A DNA stretch of 64,000 bases. It comes from Auricularia sp. M13. Lineage: Eukaryota; Basidiomycota; Agaricomycetes; Auriculariales; Auriculariaceae. The DNA lies in NCBI GenBank assembly GCA_037042915.1, contig CM073194.1, forward strand, positions 3,782,001-3,846,000. The letters are read 5' to 3'. Shown one piece after another: positions 23,091 to 32,762 of this stretch (positions within the stretch are counted from its first letter, which is position 1; every line of letters begins with the position of its first letter). Position numbers and translations under genes: made by a program. The notes under the pieces were generated by a model, which searched no databases, had not been told where the DNA came from, and was given only the letters and a program-made list of their open reading frames with translations.

Positions 23091-24464
23091 ATGCCTGACG
23101 AGATGGACACTGCGTCGGGCCCCAACCCGCCCAACCCCACCCAAGAGCAGATCGATAGTGAGGCTCAGAGTCGCAAGCGCGGGCGGGACGACGCTGCTGA
23201 CGAGGACCCAGAGCGCGTCCGAGAGATCCGCGCCATCGTACGCCGCGCGGATAATCGCCACCTTCGCTCGGCGGTCGTGCCGATCCACCTCTCTGAGGAC
23301 GCGCAGCCGCGTACGGCGTTCCACGCTGCGAATTGGAAGTCGGAGAGCCCGCCTTGCGTCATTGCCAGCCTGCCAGACGACGCTATACAACCCTCGAGCC
23401 TCACTCTCGAGGAGCTCGTCTACTACAGCCAGAACGGGAGCACCTGGCTGGACATCCTCAAAGCAGCAGTACAAGACCCGTCCTCGACGACGGGGTACGC
23501 ATGCCTCGTACAACCGCTCAACTGGTACTACGACGAGCGCGACGTCCCGTACACGCGCGCGACCCTGGAGGAAGCACTGCGCCGATATTGCAAGATGGCC
23601 TGCGTCTCCGTCATCGCCCCGCAGAAGCGCGTTGTCGAGCCCCAGACCCAACAGGCCGCGAGCCGCCCGCCGAACGCGCACTGCCCGCCTCATGCATTCC
23701 TTGTCCGCGACATTTCGCTCGAGTGCGTCAATGACCTCGCTTCTAAGTACGCGCACCACGTCTCGTGGCCCGAGAACACGGTCGGCATTTCCTTTACGGT
23801 CTTCCATCCGGACCTGGCGCCTCCAACGCATGTCGGCACCTACAAAAACTTGTTCAACTTCCCGAAGTTCACCGACAATCTTCGCCGTCGCATTCTCGAC
23901 AAGACAAGGCAGCAGATCGCCGAGAATTGGGACAAAATCAAGAACTTCATCATCGTCAACAAGGCAAAAATCTGGGGCGGCGGCGAAATCGAGCCGTGGA
24001 GCCTGCAGCTCGTACAAGCGTCGCTGCGTCTGCATGTGTGGGAAGGCAAGATGCGCGACGGCCTGCCCGAAGTCTCGCTCAGCCTCTACTTCTTGGGCAT
24101 CTTCGATGCCCCCTGGCTTCACTCCGAGTGGGAGAAGACTCTCCTTGGCGACGAGCTCGATCTCGGCGAGTACGGCAAAATCACTCGCTGCACCGGCGCC
24201 GATGTCCCCACTTGCTCCGTGTGTTACGAGCATGACCACCACGCTCGCATCTGCCCCATTTGGAACCATCAAGATTGGCCCGAGCACCTTCGTCGTGAGC
24301 GCGAGCTTAAGATCCAGGCGCAGCGTTTCGCATCAGGCCGCGGCAGCGGATCTCGCGGCGGCGGATCTCGAGGCGGGCGAGGCGGAGCCACTCGAGGAGG
24401 AGCCCCGCGAGGCAGGGGAAGGGGCGGCCGAGGACGGGGCGGCCGCGGCGGCAGGGGAACCTAG
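23091..24464 (+). CDS. LINE ORF1 protein (CCHC knuckle, RGG tail)
   Basis: 457 residues starting MPDEMDTASGPNPP. There is a hydrophilic N-terminus with a basic patch (SRKRGRDD), a mid-domain without recognised fold, and one retroviral-type knuckle CSVCYEHDHHARICP (CX2CX4HX4C) at about residue 375. The tail is rich in Arg-Gly (about residues 410-457). This layout suits an RNA-binding protein that coats the LINE transcript. The ATG at 23091 is preferred to the open frame upstream because that has only non-ATG starts. The stop is 22 bases before the first ATG of ORF2. Confidence 0.88.
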   Translation: MPDEMDTASGPNPPNPTQEQIDSEAQSRKRGRDDAADEDPERVREIRAIVRRADNRHLRSAVVPIHLSEDAQPRTAFHAANWKSESPPCVIASLPDDAIQPSSLTLEELVYYSQNGSTWLDILKAAVQDPSSTTGYACLVQPLNWYYDERDVPYTRATLEEALRRYCKMACVSVIAPQKRVVEPQTQQAASRPPNAHCPPHAFLVRDISLECVNDLASKYAHHVSWPENTVGISFTVFHPDLAPPTHVGTYKNLFNFPKFTDNLRRRILDKTRQQIAENWDKIKNFIIVNKAKIWGGGEIEPWSLQLVQASLRLHVWEGKMRDGLPEVSLSLYFLGIFDAPWLHSEWEKTLLGDELDLGEYGKITRCTGADVPTCSVCYEHDHHARICPIWNHQDWPEHLRRERELKIQAQRFASGRGSGSRGGGSRGGRGGATRGGAPRGRGRGGRGRGGRGGRGT

Positions 24465-24486
24465 AGACGAGTGCAGCGTGAACCCG

Positions 24487-27400
24487 ATGTACAACAAAGA
24501 GCGCACCGCCGCGAGAACCGGTTCTCCCTCTTCCCAGACTTACGAGCCCACGACTAATACTAGTTCTTTGCCTGAGTACGATCTACCAGCCAGTCAGCAG
24601 AGACGCAATCATGGCATAATTAACGACGATGGCGGTGTACTAGAATCGAACCAACGGATACAGAGACACGATCTACTGCCAGAACCACCGCCCGAACCAC
24701 CGCCTGAGCAGAGATCCCGTCCGAGGCGGCGTCAGCGAAGAGGTGACCGGGTCCGCGTCATGCCGCGACGAGGCAGTGATACGCAGCAGCCATTCCTGCG
24801 ACTTCATTTATCGCAATCTGTCTCGGGATTCAAAACCAAGGCGCACCTGCGTGTTGAATCGCAAAATATGCGTGGCAGAGGCCATGCTGGCCACGATATG
24901 AGTAAATGGCGGGAACTGAACAGAGAAATGCGTGAATCGAAGATCAGCATCCTCGCTGTTCAAGAAACTCACTTGTCTGAAGCCGCGATTGACAAGGTGA
25001 ACCGCGATTATCGTGACATCAAGCTGTTCTGTTCCCCGAACCCGGAAAATGACACAGGCCGCGGAGGCGTTGGAGTTGTGTTAAATAAACGTCTCGTGCG
25101 CGCTCAGGAGGCTCAAATGTGGGAAATAGTACCTGGACGAGCGATTGTGGTCAGCATTGACTGGCACAGGAGGCAAAAACTTGCGTTGTTGGCAGTCTAC
25201 GCACCAAACGACCACGGCGAGAACAGAGATTTCTGGGTTCAGATACGAGAGGAACTTCAGCGGCAAACAGACGTACCGAAACCGCACTGCCTCCTTGGAG
25301 ATTTCAACATGGTCGAGTCTGCAAGCGACCGGTTCCCAGCGCGTCTGCTGGATGCAGATATGTCTGCGGAATTTCAAGAGTTGATTGCCTGGCTGGGTAT
25401 GGTCGATGGGTGGCTGGAAACACATCCGCGGACCTTCACGCCGTCGTACCGTGACCCGAATGCGGAGAAATACGCCCGTCTGGATCGGATCTATGTAGCT
25501 GAACACATTTTCATTGCGAGTCGTAACTGGAAAATAGACGGCGTCAGAAACTGGGCAAATTCGGACCACTGGCCGGTTCACGTTGAATTGATCAACCCTG
25601 CAATGCCTTTCGTGGGTAAAGGTCGATGGACAATGAACGTAGGTCACCTGCGCATAAAAGAATTTATCCAGGAAACGATAGCGAGAGGCAAGAAGCTCGA
25701 AGAAGAGGTAGATGCTTTGGCAAATGAGCCACGGAACCCTGAGAGGAATATTCAGCATCTCTGGGCGGAATGGAAAGAGGCGACAAAGGAGAGAGCGCAG
25801 TACTATGCGAGATTACAGGGACAGAAGCGTGAGAGGGTGATGAAGGCCCTGGAGAAGGACAAGCTATCAGTATTGCAACGAGCTGCTGAAGGGGAATTTG
25901 AACGCGAAGACGTCCCTTATGAGATACTCGCACTCGACGACCGCATCGAGGAGCTCAGTAAGAGGCAGCGAAAGAGACGCAAGGAAAGAGCGCTAGCGAA
26001 GCGGTTTGCGTATAATGAAACAAACAGTGGCGAATGGTTCAGATTGGAACGGGACAAGCGACATGCGGACATCATCCCGCACCTGAGAGACACTAGACCG
26101 GAAGGCGAGCGACTACGCGACAGGCGCGAACGAGCAGATGGTGCAAACTTGCCTGACACTGAGCGTTCAACTCAACAGCCAGACCATCAAGACGGTGAAG
26201 CTGACGATGAGCTTGTGCGACGTACCGAGGAGATGGTTGACATTGTGCGTTCGCACCACGCGACACTACAATCGCGCGATATACACCCAGACGCTGGCCA
26301 GCGTGAGGAGAAGATCAATGAGGTGCTGGGATACATTAGAACTCGCCAAGACGCGGACCATAATGGGTTAGACAAGTACCTGTCGGAAGATGTTGTTCAG
26401 CAGACTCTGCGCCATGCTCCCTGCGGCAAAGCCGCGGGTATAGACGGGATGATACATGAGTTATGGAGAGAGTTAGATGCAGAGTTTCGGACGTCCGAGG
26501 AGAAGGGTTTCAATATTGTTCGAATACTCACAAAGGTGTTCCGCGATGTCCAGGAGTACGGACTTGTCGAAGATTCCAACTTTGCGGAGGGCTGGCTCTG
26601 CCCTCTTTATAAAAAGGGAGACCGGGCGGATATCGCTAATTACAGGCCGATTACATTATTGAACACGGATTACAAACTTCTCACGAAAGCTCTCACCAGT
26701 CAACTTGGTGTAATCGCTCCGGCCATGATTAATAAAGCCCAGAGTGGTTTCGTCCAAGGACGCCAAATTACAGACACAACGAAGCTGGTTCGCTTAATGG
26801 TCAGCTATGGTGAGAAAACGGGAAGAAACGGAGCCATATACTCACTCGATCAAGAAAAGGCATACGATAAAGTGATGCATGACTACCTTTTCCGAACTCT
26901 GCGACGTTTCGGGCTGCCGGAGCTTTTTGTCAAGACCGTAGAAAATTTGTACAAGAATGCGCATACTAGAGCAATGTTGAACGGAGTCTTAAGCAAGCCG
27001 TTCCGCGTCACGAGAGGCGTGAGGCAAGGAGATCCTCTGAGTTGCCTTCTATTTGACTTCGCCATAGAACCCTTGTCACTCATGCTCCGAGAATCGGGAG
27101 AGCTAAATGGTTTCTCACTCCCTGGGATGAACGAGGCCCTGATTGCGACTCTATTCGCGGACGACACCACTGTATACTTGTCTGAGAATGACGATTTTGA
27201 AAGTCTGGATAAATTATTACGTACCTGGTGTATTGCCGCTGGTGCAAAGTTCAATGTAGCAAAGACCGAATGCATCCCGATCGGCACACCTGAATTTCGC
27301 GAGCGTTTCAGGCAGGATAGACGAGCACTCGCACACCATCGGCGCTTACCTGAGACTGTTAGAATCGCTGACGATGGCGAAACAGTGCGTATCCTAGGCG

Positions 27401-29895
27401 CGTGGGCAGGAAACGATGCCCGCGACGATGATACCTGGGAGAAAGTGTTCAAGAAGACTGCAGAGAAACTCTTGAAATGGGACGAACGGCATCCATCAAT
27501 GGAGGGTAGACGTCACCTCATCCAGGCATATATTGGCGGTGGCACGCAGTATTTGACTGCTGCTCAAGGAATGCCACCGGATATCCTGAAGAGATTCGTC
27601 AAACTTGAACTCGACTTCTTTTGGGAATATAAGAAGCATACCGTGAACGCGGACACACTGTACCTCCCGCTTGACAAGGGCGGCGCAAACATCCTCGATC
27701 TTGCGACGAGGAATGAAGCCATTTACCTAGTCTGGGCACGCAAATACCTAAAACCGCCCGAGGAGAGGCCAACTTGGGCTTTCGTGGCAGATGAGATATT
27801 CAGACATACGCTCACATTGGAATGGCAAGACAAAATCGGCGAGGATACACATATTCTGACGAATTTTATCATGCAATCTTGGAATCCTATGGAGAGAAGT
27901 CGTCGGACCGTACATGCCAATCACCGCGAAAATGCACAAGCAGGCCTACCACTAGAACTTGAGCTGATGTATAAGGCCATGAAGGACAACGATGTCAGCC
28001 TGCAAGCAACCTTTGTAAGCGAGCAGGCAAGACGTCTCGCGCCTGCGTGGTACAGTGCTGAGCATGATGTGAGCTTCCGGCAGCACCATCGAGGCGACGC
28101 TGTCACTTGCCTGCGTAGAGTTCACCGCGTTATCACAGTCCAAGATGCGATTGATTGCTACGATGACGGTCGTGAGCCCGAATATGATGCCATCGACCAC
28201 GTTCACAGCGGCAATTGCCCGTGTGAGCGATGTGAACGACAGAGGAACTCAGGCTGCGCACATCCTCACCTCTGTCAGGATTTGGCCCGAAACCTCGTGC
28301 AATCGAAACGTGCTAAATGGCGGCCGGGATGGGGAACCGTAGACCGCTCGAACAATCTACAGGAAGAAGATCTGCGGCAAAATGAGCTAGCTGAGCTGTA
28401 CCAAGCGCCTGTTGTCTTCGACGCATCCGCTCCTGAACCTGAACGACCTGAGCACTACATACGAGTATTTACAAAGGAACTTAGCTTCTTCCCAGACTCG
28501 GATGTTCCGGCGAACGGGCATCCACAAGGGACACACACGCAGATCGCACCTCCGGAAAACGAAATCACAGTAACGTGCTGTGGTGTGGTCAGAGCTGCCC
28601 GAAGCCATAGAGCCCGTGCTACGTACGCAGTCCATTGTGCAGAACTAGGCATCAGCGTAGCCAGGAAGGTCGGTGCGGACAGTCCTCAGACACGTGAGCG
28701 CGCCGCGACTCTTGCGATTTTTGACGCAGCAAGCCGTATTCCTCGGGACCGTCCACTCCTTATCAAGACAAATGCTAGGAGAGCGATCACCCGCCTAACC
28801 AATGCTAAAACGAAGTTGGAACTCACCGGCTGGGTAATGTGTGGAGAAAACGCGGATGTGTACAGAGCGACGGCAGCGGTTCTGCGAAGCCGGTCAGCGC
28901 GAACGAGACTCCAATTCGTATGCGAGGAAGACATTGACCAGGACTACGAGCAAGCGTTGAATAGGGCAAAAGAGGCCATGGACGATGAGGCCACGCTGAG
29001 AGCGCCTCTCCTCCGAGCGCCCGCTGCCTTTGACGCGCCAGGGATCCCCCTGGCAAATATATCTCAGCGACTGGCAACGAAAGTAATCAGGAATGCCAAA
29101 TCAGTCAGAACGGACCCACGCACTGCTACGATGGAGAACCTGACGCGCACAAGAAATGACATGGCGAAGCTTTTGAAATATCGGCTCCCTGACGCGAAGA
29201 TCTGGAAAGCCATCCAGCATAGGGACTTTGGGAAGGAAGTACGCACATTCCTCTGGCGAGCCATGCATGGTGCCCATCGCTGCGGACAGTTCCTCGCCAA
29301 TTGGGGCGGGGAGTGGATTGAGAAGTCGAAGTGTAAGGCTTGTGGGGGCGGCCCGACCGAGTCCATAGAGCATATCTTGCTGAGATGCTCCGACCCAGCA
29401 GCGGCGCAAATCTGGAGCCTGGCCGAGGATCTATGGTCGTCATCAGGAAGACCGTGGCCGAAGCTGACGTTCGGCGTTATACTGGGCTGCGGCGCCGCGC
29501 GCTTTACGGACAAGGATGCGAGCGGACGGGACAGAGAAGCGGTCGGCATATCGCGACTGTACCGGATTATCATATCGGAATCGGCTAGGCTGATCTGGAA
29601 ATTGCGATGCGAACGAGTCATTGGCCACGAAGACACTCCAGATTGGCAACATCCTCCAGCCCTCGTCGAGTCGGAGTGGTACCGCGTGATAAATGAGCGG
29701 TTCACGTGCGACCGTCTCCTCACAAACCGCCGAGTATATGGCAAAAGAGCACTACGGAGATCTCTAGTGCTGGCAACTTGGTCCCGTCTAATAGACCTGA
29801 GCACAGTACCTGAGGACTGGCTCACTTGCTCCGGGGTTTTAGTGGGTAGACAGCGTCCGCTGGAGCCCCACACTGCCCGTCACGGGCGTGCGTAA
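24487..29895 (+). CDS. LINE ORF2 polyprotein: APE endonuclease, reverse transcriptase, degenerate RNase H, zinc knuckle
   Basis: About 1,802 residues from the first ATG after ORF1. APE endonuclease (about 125-375): QNMRG, VQETHLSE, GRGGVGVVLN, LLAVYAPN, LLGDFNMVES, RLDRIYVAE, SDHWPVH. Reverse transcriptase (about 640-1000): LYKKGDRADIANYRPITLL, QSGFVQGRQI, SLDQEKAYDKV, GVRQGDPLSCLLF, and the catalytic FADD at about 890. A Cys-rich patch CPCERCERQRNSGC sits near 1240. An RNase H-like stretch (about 1355-1440) has LLIKTNARRAI where the fold normally has a TDS-type catalytic Asp. A C-terminal zinc motif CKACGGGPTESIEHILLRC lies near 1615. ORF2 is in the +1 frame relative to ORF1, and that frame stays open upstream across ORF1 as far as 21643. 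Reinitiation after ORF1 is the simplest mode of expression. Confidence 0.93.
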   Translation: MYNKERTAARTGSPSSQTYEPTTNTSSLPEYDLPASQQRRNHGIINDDGGVLESNQRIQRHDLLPEPPPEPPPEQRSRPRRRQRRGDRVRVMPRRGSDTQQPFLRLHLSQSVSGFKTKAHLRVESQNMRGRGHAGHDMSKWRELNREMRESKISILAVQETHLSEAAIDKVNRDYRDIKLFCSPNPENDTGRGGVGVVLNKRLVRAQEAQMWEIVPGRAIVVSIDWHRRQKLALLAVYAPNDHGENRDFWVQIREELQRQTDVPKPHCLLGDFNMVESASDRFPARLLDADMSAEFQELIAWLGMVDGWLETHPRTFTPSYRDPNAEKYARLDRIYVAEHIFIASRNWKIDGVRNWANSDHWPVHVELINPAMPFVGKGRWTMNVGHLRIKEFIQETIARGKKLEEEVDALANEPRNPERNIQHLWAEWKEATKERAQYYARLQGQKRERVMKALEKDKLSVLQRAAEGEFEREDVPYEILALDDRIEELSKRQRKRRKERALAKRFAYNETNSGEWFRLERDKRHADIIPHLRDTRPEGERLRDRRERADGANLPDTERSTQQPDHQDGEADDELVRRTEEMVDIVRSHHATLQSRDIHPDAGQREEKINEVLGYIRTRQDADHNGLDKYLSEDVVQQTLRHAPCGKAAGIDGMIHELWRELDAEFRTSEEKGFNIVRILTKVFRDVQEYGLVEDSNFAEGWLCPLYKKGDRADIANYRPITLLNTDYKLLTKALTSQLGVIAPAMINKAQSGFVQGRQITDTTKLVRLMVSYGEKTGRNGAIYSLDQEKAYDKVMHDYLFRTLRRFGLPELFVKTVENLYKNAHTRAMLNGVLSKPFRVTRGVRQGDPLSCLLFDFAIEPLSLMLRESGELNGFSLPGMNEALIATLFADDTTVYLSENDDFESLDKLLRTWCIAAGAKFNVAKTECIPIGTPEFRERFRQDRRALAHHRRLPETVRIADDGETVRILGAWAGNDARDDDTWEKVFKKTAEKLLKWDERHPSMEGRRHLIQAYIGGGTQYLTAAQGMPPDILKRFVKLELDFFWEYKKHTVNADTLYLPLDKGGANILDLATRNEAIYLVWARKYLKPPEERPTWAFVADEIFRHTLTLEWQDKIGEDTHILTNFIMQSWNPMERSRRTVHANHRENAQAGLPLELELMYKAMKDNDVSLQATFVSEQARRLAPAWYSAEHDVSFRQHHRGDAVTCLRRVHRVITVQDAIDCYDDGREPEYDAIDHVHSGNCPCERCERQRNSGCAHPHLCQDLARNLVQSKRAKWRPGWGTVDRSNNLQEEDLRQNELAELYQAPVVFDASAPEPERPEHYIRVFTKELSFFPDSDVPANGHPQGTHTQIAPPENEITVTCCGVVRAARSHRARATYAVHCAELGISVARKVGADSPQTRERAATLAIFDAASRIPRDRPLLIKTNARRAITRLTNAKTKLELTGWVMCGENADVYRATAAVLRSRSARTRLQFVCEEDIDQDYEQALNRAKEAMDDEATLRAPLLRAPAAFDAPGIPLANISQRLATKVIRNAKSVRTDPRTATMENLTRTRNDMAKLLKYRLPDAKIWKAIQHRDFGKEVRTFLWRAMHGAHRCGQFLANWGGEWIEKSKCKACGGGPTESIEHILLRCSDPAAAQIWSLAEDLWSSSGRPWPKLTFGVILGCGAARFTDKDASGRDREAVGISRLYRIIISESARLIWKLRCERVIGHEDTPDWQHPPALVESEWYRVINERFTCDRLLTNRRVYGKRALRRSLVLATWSRLIDLSTVPEDWLTCSGVLVGRQRPLEPHTARHGRA

Positions 29896-30083
29896 CGCAT
29901 TTCCCCGGACGTGCCCTTTGAACTAGCTTGCTTATACATTAGTGACCCTCAGTATCGCGGGCAAACGCCTGTGAACCACGCCGGAGCCCCAGTTTAGATG
30001 GAGTTCTTCTTGTTCTTCTCTTGTAGACGAACTTGACTCAATGCAGCAACACATCTCATGTGGCTGGCTGTATTGCAGGGCAC

Positions 30084-30084
<1 letters not shown>

Positions 30085-30116
<32 letters not shown>
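30085..30116 (+). repeat. Poly-A tail of the LINE (32 A)
   Basis: An uninterrupted run of 32 A residues follows GGGCACC and directly precedes the right target duplication. Confidence 0.95.
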
Positions 30117-30117
<1 letters not shown>

Positions 30118-30131
30118 GAAGCGCGTTTTAA
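30117..30131. repeat. 15-bp target site duplication of the LINE, right copy
   Basis: CGAAGCGCGTTTTAA, identical to 22477-22491. Confidence 0.93.
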
Positions 30132-30200
30132 CCCCCGGTTCCGCAGCATGCTCCATCCGTTGGTGCCCATAATACACTTACCGGCTCTCAGTGTGCTTCC
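30117..30200 (-). pseudogene. Cys-rich gene, copy 1: separated 5' end
   Basis: Read on the minus strand, this codes for a segment ending in LKRAS that aligns with the N-terminus of copy 2 (MLSAGRCSMC... at 61407 onward). The DNA similarity runs from the LINE junction outward for about 80 bases. The position of the copy-2 ATG is not an ATG here. Confidence 0.65.
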
Positions 30201-30711
30201 CGCTTTCAACCTGTGGCAGTCAGGGACCTTCGTACCCCTTGAGCGGTATACATACTGTGCTTACTCGCCCGGACCGTGTATTCCGTGTCATACATCAGCA
30301 AACCATAAGAACGCGCATTTTCCGTGGCCTCTGGACATCTTTCCACATCTTTTCGGGTACACATCTTGGAAAAGCGAGTGCTCACAGTTGATTCCGCTGT
30401 CCAACGAACAAGCATCACGTGATCGTGCGAATCGACCTCCGTCACGACTGGCGCGAGTAAGTTGACATTTAAGCAGCATAATCCCCGCGCAATGAAATTT
30501 GAGCGCAGTTCAGTCCACAAGACGTTTATATGGGATTCATTATACATTGCACACCATTGAAACGGAAGAGCAAGAGAGCGCGAGATACAGCCAAGGAGAC
30601 ACAAGATCGCAATGCCCTAGGCAAGGCGGAGCAGGAAAGCACGACGTACTATACATTCCAAAAGTTAGCAAGTTGGATTCCTCCTCCGCCAAGCCTCCAG
30701 CAAGGTCTAAT
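30201..30711. other. Intergenic region
   Basis: No supported feature between the separated 5' end of the Cys-rich gene and the end of the FYVE-SAP-RING gene. Confidence 0.4.
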
Positions 30712-32297
30712 TCATGTGCGGTAGATTCTGAGTAGACGCGCGTCCTGCAATGGAACAGAGGATGAGAAGATGGCCTAAGTGGAAGAGTGAACATACCGAG
30801 ACAATACGCGTGCGGCATAGCGGGCACTCGCGCGTCGAGTTCATGATGAGGTCCGAGCACGCCTTGCACATGCACAGATGCCTGTCGCTAGTCAGGAACG
30901 TAATTCATCGATTGAATGAATGAGCAAACGCACCCGCAATCGATGATCGCAAGACACGAGTCCTCGTCCTGGCACACGACGCACACGCCCTGCCGCTCGG
31001 GCGGCAACACAGGCTTGGGCTTCTCCACCGCCAGCGCCGCCGCCGCATCGCCGTCGCCGCCGCCCGCGTTGGCTTCCCGCAACTTGCGCTGCCGCTCCTC
31101 AATCTCCTGCATAACCCGCATCTGGCGCTCGCGCTCCTCCCGCGCCTCGAGCTCCTTAATCTCCTCCGCGCGCGCGCGCTCGCGCCGCTCCTCCTCGAGC
31201 AGCGTGCGCACCTTGGCCACGAGGTCCGCCTTCTCAAGCAGCATGCGCGCGTTGACGTGGTTCTCTGCGAGCACGGCTTTCAGCGTGTGTACGCTCAGCG
31301 CACTCAGCGCAGCATCGTCCATCGCCAGCAGCGCATCCATAGTCGGCAACGGCGCTTGCGCCGGCGCTCTTGGCGCAGCAGTCGCTGGCCGCGGAGGAGG
31401 CGCAGGCCGCGGTGGTGCAGGGCGGGGCATCGTCGGCGGCGATGGCGCGCGTTGCGGATGCGGGCGACTAAACGGATTCCACGTCGGCCGCGTCTCCGGG
31501 CGGTGCGGCGGCGGGCCTGATGGGGGCGGCGCCGCTGGCCTGGACGTCGGCGGTGCAGGCGCAGGTGGGCGACGCGCCTCGGGGTTGAAAAAGTTGGAAC
31601 GTGCACGCTGACGGTCGCCAGGATTGTCGGGCACGCTGTGCTCCCTGTAATATTTCTTCCAGCGGATTCACATCAGCCCCTATCCGCCACCGCGCACTCC
31701 ACAATGGAATCATAACCGAACGAACCTCACATTCAGCAGGTAGACAGCCCGCTGGTGTCTGAGGCAGCATATAAGCTGAGAATCAAACGGAGCAAAAGCG
31801 GCGTACGCGGGCGGCGATGATGGTGTCGATGAGGTCGTCCTTCTCAAGCGTGTTGCCCATCCGGATGTTGTACGCGTGGCAATAATTCCTCAGCTTCGAC
31901 AGAGGCATAAGCCTCAGGTGGCCCTTCCCGCTCGCAGTGACTGTACAGTCCGCGATGGTCAGCGCCGGCGCCGGCGCTCAGCCAAAGTCTTACTCATCAG
32001 CATCTCGATGCACAAGCTGCACACCGGCTGCACGTCGTAGCCGTTCCCGCCGGGGCGCGGCATGAGCGCCTGGTTGCCAGAGCACGCGCTGCTCGAGCAA
32101 TACGAGTAGCCTGGGACGTAGTTGAGCGCCGTGGTCGCCGTGCACAACGACGGCGACGCACCGCAATGGAAACAGCGCTTGGGGCGGGCAAAGATGACGT
32201 TGAACTCCTTGCAGCAGTTCCTGCAGTGCGTCTCGCCGCCGACTTCGGGCGGTGGCGGCCCGCTCAGCAGCGGCATCCCGCGCGTCGCGCCGTCCAT
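30712..32297 (-). CDS. FYVE-like / SAP / RING E3 ubiquitin ligase (RNF34/rififylin-like)
   Basis: The start is at 32295-32297 (MDGATRGMPLL). Domains in order: a FYVE-like zinc finger (HCRNCCKEFNVIFARPKRCF, then SYCSSSACSG and VCSLCIEML; 31980-32250); a SAP-like helix pair (LRLMPLSKLRNYCHAYNIRM, about 31800-31930); a long Pro-rich stretch; a second SAP-like segment (LSVHTLKAVLAENHVNARML, about 31220-31310); a charged coiled coil; and a C-terminal RING (CVVCQDEDSCLAIIDCGH, LCMCKACSDLIMN, CPLCRTRIVS). The last exon ends LLRIYRT with stop at 30712-30714. The same order is known from animal RNF34/RFFL, which attach ubiquitin at endosomal or plasma membranes; that function here is inference. A decayed 5' copy lies at 34715-35215. 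Confidence 0.88.
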
Positions 32298-32762
32298 GAG
32301 AGAATGCGCGAGAAGGTCAAGGTACGGTGGCAGCGGCTACGCCCGACCGGTTCCGGACGCCGACTATCGTGGCTAGGTACCAATTGGCTGGAGGCTGTCG
32401 AAACAGTAATACAGCTCGTCACGGTGGCAGATTCATTCTTCTTAACATTATACCAGAGTCCGAAGCTGGGAAATGGGACAGTAAGTGCTTTCCCAACGCA
32501 ACAGTTGCCTATATAGCAGTCAAGTACTTAGCTCAGCGTCGATCTCTGAGAATCTGAGAAGACATGTCCCAACTTAAGCACTTAATCCCAGCTTGCCTGA
32601 GAATTGAGCATTCCCCACGGATGAACCGGGGCTTGGATATCTTCCCCGGTGTTCACAAGGCTGCTTCCAGCAAAGGCAACTGTTGGATATGGTACATACA
32701 CAATGCGGTAAGTCGCTATAGCAGTGTATTCACTGCCATTCGATATTGGTGCCCCTTCACCA
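32298..32762. other. Intergenic region
   Basis: This holds the 5' flank of the FYVE-SAP-RING gene and the 3' flank of the HExxH gene. No further feature is seen. Confidence 0.4.

Larger units (their letters stand above)
22492..30116 (+). mobile_element. Complete non-LTR retrotransposon (LINE), 7.6 kb
   Basis: The element has a ~600-base 5' UTR, ORF1 (23091-24464), ORF2 (24487-29895), a ~190-base 3' UTR and an A32 tail (30085-30116), between perfect 15-bp duplications. The order APE endonuclease, reverse transcriptase, RNase H-like region, zinc knuckle, with a CCHC ORF1 protein, fits fungal APE-type LINEs (Tad1-like or the related basidiomycete lineages). The clade assignment is inference. 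Both frames are open with no stop, the tail is uninterrupted and the duplication is exact, so insertion was very recent and the copy may still be active. It sits inside the first exon of the Cys-rich gene. Confidence 0.95.

Noticed and set aside
22932-24287. 451-codon open frame on the minus strand opposite LINE ORF1
   Set aside because: It mirrors ORF1 codon bias in GC-rich DNA. It has no domain motif, and the ORF1 reading is supported by a CX2CX4HX4C knuckle and an RGG tail.
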